Positions 6,543 to 7,430 of a stretch of DNA of 7,430 nucleotides are shown in pieces (the first letter of the stretch is position 1; each line of letters starts with the position of its first letter). The position numbers and the translations under genes were made by a program. The DNA is from Oscillospiraceae bacterium (lineage in GTDB: Bacteria > Bacillota > Clostridia > Saccharofermentanales > Saccharofermentanaceae): positions 1 through 7,430 of the forward strand of contig CACZPC010000009.1 of NCBI GenBank assembly GCA_902782985.1, read 5' to 3'. The notes beneath the pieces were generated by a model. It was not told the DNA's origin, made no database searches, and was given only the letters and a program-made list of their open reading frames with translations.

Positions 6543-6800
6543 TCATGAAGCCTTCATCTCTACGAACCATCTGAAATTCTCCTCGTAAAAGAGATAACAC
6601 TGCCTGCCACTGATACTGCATGTATATCTTATACCGCTCCCACCTGCTCTGGTAGATGCAGCCCGTCTGATCTCTGTTATCCTGTCGATAGTATACTTCA
6701 TTCCGTCATCCGTCATGATACGCTTCGGCATCAGCTGTCCCGAAGAAGTAAATACCGCCGATACGTCCACATATTTCTTTATTCGCCTGTCATCATCCAT
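6543..6800 (-). CDS. Small uncharacterised protein linked to a Y-family polymerase
   Basis: Soluble protein of 85 residues with no signal peptide or membrane segment. The composition is basic in the middle: an RRAASTRAGGSGIRYT stretch (about 46-61) precedes a strand-like CSISGRQCYLFYE and a C-terminal WFVEMK. I recall similar small ORFs downstream of UmuC/DinB-like genes in Clostridia, but no named domain comes to mind. Start: GGAGG at 6810-6814 is 9 nt before the ATG at 6800. A TTG at 6806 would add two residues but leave only 3 nt to the SD. The SD (GGAGGTGA) contains the polymerase stop TGA, so the two genes are tightly coupled. A role in translesion synthesis or its control is inferred only from position. 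Confidence 0.8.
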   Translation of the reverse strand: MDDDRRIKKYVDVSAVFTSSGQLMPKRIMTDDGMKYTIDRITEIRRAASTRAGGSGIRYTCSISGRQCYLFYEENFRWFVEMKAS

Positions 6801-6806
6801 CTGCAA

Positions 6807-7430
6807 TCACCTCCGATCCGGCATATCCGCAATGCCTGTCCTGTTACCATCAGCAAAATACCCTGTCATATGATCCGTATGATCCTTCCGGGAAGATATC
6901 TTCGATAAATCTCTGTCAAGATACATGACTCCTCTGCTGACACATCCCGATCCGTATCTGCAGCGTATCTCATCCAGAGCAACTTCAACGCTGTGAAGCT
7001 TGTCTCTGCCGGTCTCATCGATAAACATATCCAGCTGCACGGGTTCCGATGAATCGACGAGCTGAGATCCCCTTACTCCGATACTTCTTACGGGGCGCTT
7101 CCAACTGTAGTTATCGCGAAAGAGCGATATGGCATATCCCGCTATCTCATTTGTCAGATCAGTCGGCCGCTTTGTCCTGCACTGCCGGCTGAAACGGTAA
7201 AGCTCATTATCCCTTACTGACAGCTCTATCACATTACATAAGAATCCGTGCTTTCGAAGTCTTGCCGACACGCTTTCGGCAAGCATATAAATAATGATCC
7301 TGACATCTTCATCATTTATCAGATCACGAGAAGAAGTGGTGCTGTTACCGATGCTTTTGATCACGGCCTCATGCGATTCCGAATTGACAGGCGTCATATC
7401 ATCGCCTCTGGCAAATACGGACAGTACGAG
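6807..7430 (-). CDS. Y-family DNA polymerase (UmuC/DinB-like), N-terminus cut by window edge
   Basis: The C-terminal 207 residues of a translesion DNA polymerase; the frame is open to the right edge, so the palm/fingers catalytic part lies outside the window. The visible part begins LVLSVFARGDDMTPV, followed by KSIGNSTT and RDL, a signature of Firmicutes UmuC-like polymerases. The little-finger DNA-binding domain follows, with LAESVSARLRKHGF and SVRDNELYRF. QLDMF (7023-7037) fits the sliding-clamp binding consensus QLxLF. A tail rich in Asp, Arg and His extends beyond it. The ATG at 7395-7397 is internal, not the start. The enzyme would copy damaged DNA at the clamp; SOS control cannot be judged because the promoter is outside the window. 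The stop overlaps the ribosome binding site of the next small gene. Confidence 0.92.
   Translation of the reverse strand, partial: LVLSVFARGDDMTPVNSESHEAVIKSIGNSTTSSRDLINDEDVRIIIYMLAESVSARLRKHGFLCNVIELSVRDNELYRFSRQCRTKRPTDLTNEIAGYAISLFRDNYSWKRPVRSIGVRGSQLVDSSEPVQLDMFIDETGRDKLHSVEVALDEIRCRYGSGCVSRGVMYLDRDLSKISSRKDHTDHMTGYFADGNRTGIADMPDRR
6810..6814 (-). promoter_or_regulatory. Ribosome binding site overlapping the polymerase end
   Basis: GGAGG (within GGAGGTGA) on the minus strand is a consensus SD. The polymerase TGA stop is its last three bases. Spacing of 9 nt to the ATG at 6800 is ideal, against 3 nt to the TTG at 6806. Confidence 0.8.

Noticed and set aside
7395..7397. ATG at 7397 as the true start of a 196-residue protein
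   Set aside because: The frame continues to the window edge with residues typical of Y-family polymerases just before KSIGNSTT, so this is an internal methionine.

Overview
The window reads like the chromosome of an anaerobic, low-to-mid GC Gram-positive bacterium of the class Clostridia, possibly Lachnospiraceae or a relative. This is inference from gene content: a YesM/YesN-type two-component pair, two DUF4230 proteins, peptidase T, and a Firmicutes-style Y-family polymerase followed by a small basic ORF. Shine-Dalgarno (SD) sequences of the GGAGG type precede several genes. I see no mobile element, CRISPR array, tRNA or rRNA, and coding density is very high.

Layout from left to right. (1) 1-2899, minus strand: a sensor histidine kinase followed 2 nt later by its AraC-type response regulator, which runs off the left edge before its DNA-binding domain. 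(2) 2900-3115: a 216-nt divergent intergenic region with a promoter for each side and a perfect 15-nt palindrome. (3) 3116-3757, plus strand: a HAD phosphatase, the only plus-strand gene. It converges with the next gene, leaving only 2 nt between the stop codons. (4) 3760-5198, minus: two tandem paralogous DUF4230 proteins, one with an N-terminal membrane anchor and one a predicted lipoprotein. (5) 5265-6503, minus: peptidase T. (6) 6543-7430, minus: the C-terminal part of a Y-family translesion polymerase, cut by the right edge, followed by a small uncharacterised protein.

The most notable signal is in the starts. Three genes that begin transcription units (the kinase, the phosphatase and pepT) have a -10 box ending 6-7 nt before the ATG and no SD. 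For the kinase and pepT an in-frame stop just upstream rules out a longer protein. This geometry predicts leaderless mRNAs. Most genes further inside the putative operons instead carry GGAGG/GGGGAG-type SD sequences. Two published-style gene starts also look wrong and are corrected here: the lipoprotein starts at 4467 and the small polymerase-linked protein at 6800.

Functionally, the kinase/regulator pair probably senses an extracellular ligand and activates genes outside the window. Peptidase T recycles tripeptides in the cytoplasm. The polymerase and small ORF look like a DNA-damage tolerance unit. The DUF4230 pair is exported or membrane-anchored and has no known function.
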